A stretch of 64,000 nt of DNA. Source: Thermoplasmata archaeon. GTDB taxonomy: Archaea > Thermoplasmatota > Thermoplasmata > Lutacidiplasmatales > UBA184. This document shows, in pieces, positions 62,569 through 64,000 of this stretch (the first letter of the stretch is position 1; every line of letters begins with the position of its first letter). Under the pieces are notes generated by a model. It saw only the letters and a list, made by a program, of their open reading frames with translations. It had not been told where the DNA came from and did no database searches. The stretch spans positions 276,265 to 340,264 of the forward strand of contig JAKAVQ010000001.1 in assembly GCA_021817245.1 (NCBI GenBank). Reading direction: 5' to 3'. The position numbers and the translations under genes were made by a program.

Positions 62569-62690
62569 GGCGCGGGCTTTTCGGTCTTTGCCCCCCTCGC
62601 AGAGGGTTATCGGGAGCGCGCGCCTCGGGGCCGCACGATGGTAGCCCGCGGCGCAGCGTCGGCGACCGGTCGCTGGGAACCGGCCCGGAG

Positions 62691-64000
62691 ATGACGGAGG
62701 GGGCCAACGGCCGAACGACGCCGTGGGAGGCGGTCGGCTCGATCGCCGTCATTGCCGTCGCGCTCGGCCTCGCGACGGCGGCGCTCGCGGTCTCGCCCGG
62801 AGCAATTCCGGCCGCCCCGACGTGCGCCCGCTCCTGGGTGGCCAGCCCTCCGACCGCGACCCCGATCCGGCACCTTTTCGTGATCGTCAAGGAGAACCAT
62901 GCCTTCGAGAACTACTTCGGGGCCCGACCGGGGGTCCTCGGGTACCCTCCGAACGCCTCGTTGCCCACCTCGTTGAACGGTACGGGGCCGATCCTCCATC
63001 CGTATCCGCTGAGCGGCTACTCCACCCCGGATCTGCCGCACGACGGCTACTCGGCGTCCGTCGACTTCAATGGCGGTCAGAACAATCTGTTCGTCGCGCA
63101 GGCGGCCGCCCTCGGCTATCCGGACCCTGCCGCGGCGGCAGGATATTACTCGGCGCGCCAGATCCCAGCGTATTATGCCTACGCGAGCTACTACGCGCTC
63201 GGCGACCGGTTCTTCACCGGGGTGCTCGGGCCGACCCAGCCGAACCGGGTGTTCGACATCTCGAGCTACGTGGGCGCCTGGAACGCCGACTCCATCCCGC
63301 CGCCGGACGTGACCGACCGTCCGACGATCCTCGGGCAGCTGACCGGCGCCAACATCCCGTGGAACTATGATTACCTCGGCCCCCGGGCCACGCTCGCGCC
63401 GCTGTACTATCCGGCGCTGACCGGGGACCCGTGCAGCGCGGCCCGCATCGCTCCGGCCGCAGATCTCGCGAGCCAGCTCGCGAACGGGACGGCCCCGTCG
63501 GTCGTCTATCTCGACCCGTCGAACAGCCAGGTCTACAGCGAGCACCCGCCCGAGAACGTCACGGTCGGCGAGGAGTGGACCGTCGCGGCGGTCAACACGA
63601 TCTTCTCGAGCCCCGTCGCGAGCTCCTCGGCGGTCCTGATCTTCTATGACGAAAACGGTGGCTACTGGGACCCGGTGCCCCCCCCGATGACGACGACGGG
63701 ACGGGACGGATTCCGAGTGCCGTTCCTCGTCCTCTCTCCCTGGACCCCGGCCGGTCGGGTCTGCAGCACAACGAACGACCCCGCGTCGGTCCTCGCGTTC
63801 ATCGACTCCAACTGGGGCCTGCCGTTCCTCACCCCGCGCGTCGCGGGCGCGGCCAATCTCTCCTGCTTCTTCGACTTCGCCGCGCCCCCCCGGGCTCCGC
63901 TCCTGCTGCCGACCAACGTGTCGTTGACGGGCGGCGCTCCGCTCGCCGGGTCGCTCTCCGGACCGTCCGCCTCGCCCGGATCCGATCCCCCCGCTCGGAG
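62691..64000 (+). CDS. secreted phosphoesterase (phospholipase C/acid phosphatase family), 3' end outside window
   Basis: At least 436 residues, open to the right edge. A signal sequence (about 12-38: AVGSIAVIAVALGLATAALAV) precedes the phosphoesterase domain. Family motifs: FVIVKENHAFENYFG (metal ligands and nucleophile region), GPTQPNR, EHPPENVTVGEEWT, and IFYDENGGYWDPVPPP. In classical members the last motif reads YDExGGxxDHVxPP; here His is replaced by Pro. The protein would release phosphate from phospholipids or phosphomonoesters outside the cell. Near the end it turns into a Ser/Pro/Gly linker, suggesting a following surface domain or anchor. Confidence 0.88.
   Translation, partial: MTEGANGRTTPWEAVGSIAVIAVALGLATAALAVSPGAIPAAPTCARSWVASPPTATPIRHLFVIVKENHAFENYFGARPGVLGYPPNASLPTSLNGTGPILHPYPLSGYSTPDLPHDGYSASVDFNGGQNNLFVAQAAALGYPDPAAAAGYYSARQIPAYYAYASYYALGDRFFTGVLGPTQPNRVFDISSYVGAWNADSIPPPDVTDRPTILGQLTGANIPWNYDYLGPRATLAPLYYPALTGDPCSAARIAPAADLASQLANGTAPSVVYLDPSNSQVYSEHPPENVTVGEEWTVAAVNTIFSSPVASSSAVLIFYDENGGYWDPVPPPMTTTGRDGFRVPFLVLSPWTPAGRVCSTTNDPASVLAFIDSNWGLPFLTPRVAGAANLSCFFDFAAPPRAPLLLPTNVSLTGGAPLAGSLSGPSASPGSDPPAR

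Overview
The window is a gene-dense, very GC-rich (about 70 percent by eye) piece of an archaeal chromosome. Archaeal markers are replication factor C large subunit, ABCE1/RLI, Mre11-Rad50, the MptA-type GTP cyclohydrolase of archaeal pterin synthesis, A/T-rich TATA-like boxes about 24-30 bases before start codons (many mRNAs look leaderless), and a tRNA with a non-canonical intron. Thermopsin-type extracellular repeats, short N-terminal pilin signals, a P3A proton ATPase and a proton-pumping pyrophosphatase fit Thermoplasmatota. A high-GC soil or subsurface clade of that phylum is my inference, not something I could test. No transposase, integrase or CRISPR array was seen.

Layout. 1-7.5 kb: end of a probable DUF35 OB-fold protein, tRNA-Ser with a T-loop intron, then acyl-CoA metabolism (3-hydroxyacyl-CoA dehydrogenase, acyl-CoA dehydrogenase, SCP2-like protein, acyl-CoA ligase), an alpha/beta hydrolase, a PIN-domain protein and a Nudix hydrolase. 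7.5-15.5 kb: cell-surface genes (a secreted anchored protein, a membrane zinc-finger protein, a signal-peptide protein, two tandem Cys-rich pilin-like proteins and an anchored beta protein), with urocanase and tRNA-Thr between them. 15.5-26.9 kb: an enolase-superfamily dehydratase, peroxiredoxin, a degenerate aldo/keto-reductase-like protein, RfcL with an odd insertion, OsmC, a methyltransferase, MarC, DUF1684, GNAT, a proton P-type ATPase and a MIP18/SufT-like protein. 26.9-32.9 kb: MptA, a MacB-type ABC exporter (two permeases and an ATPase), and ABCE1 that seems to begin at CTG.

32.9-41.9 kb is the most interesting block, a sulfur and iron-sulfur island. A SufR-like regulator leads a leftward run containing a JAMM protease and a MoaD/ThiS-E1-rhodanese fusion. 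Divergent from it are sufC, sufS and sufB. A facing sufD-like gene has a perfect palindrome in its promoter, and half of that palindrome also lies in front of the regulator.

41.9-53.4 kb: a large secreted metalloprotease-like repeat protein, a tryptophanase/tyrosine phenol-lyase homologue, an IscU-type scaffold, a ferredoxin, an aldo/keto reductase, and Rad50-Mre11 with a small predicted membrane protein upstream. 53.4-64 kb: two tandem short-chain dehydrogenases, a proton pyrophosphatase, a small C2H2 protein, a bacterial-type threonyl-tRNA synthetase, a membrane protein, a peptide-type ABC permease without visible partners, a HisA-like barrel protein, and a secreted phospholipase C/phosphoesterase cut by the window end.

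Start codons were chosen using family length, TATA spacing and Shine-Dalgarno sites. Family names come from motif recognition by eye; no database search was possible.
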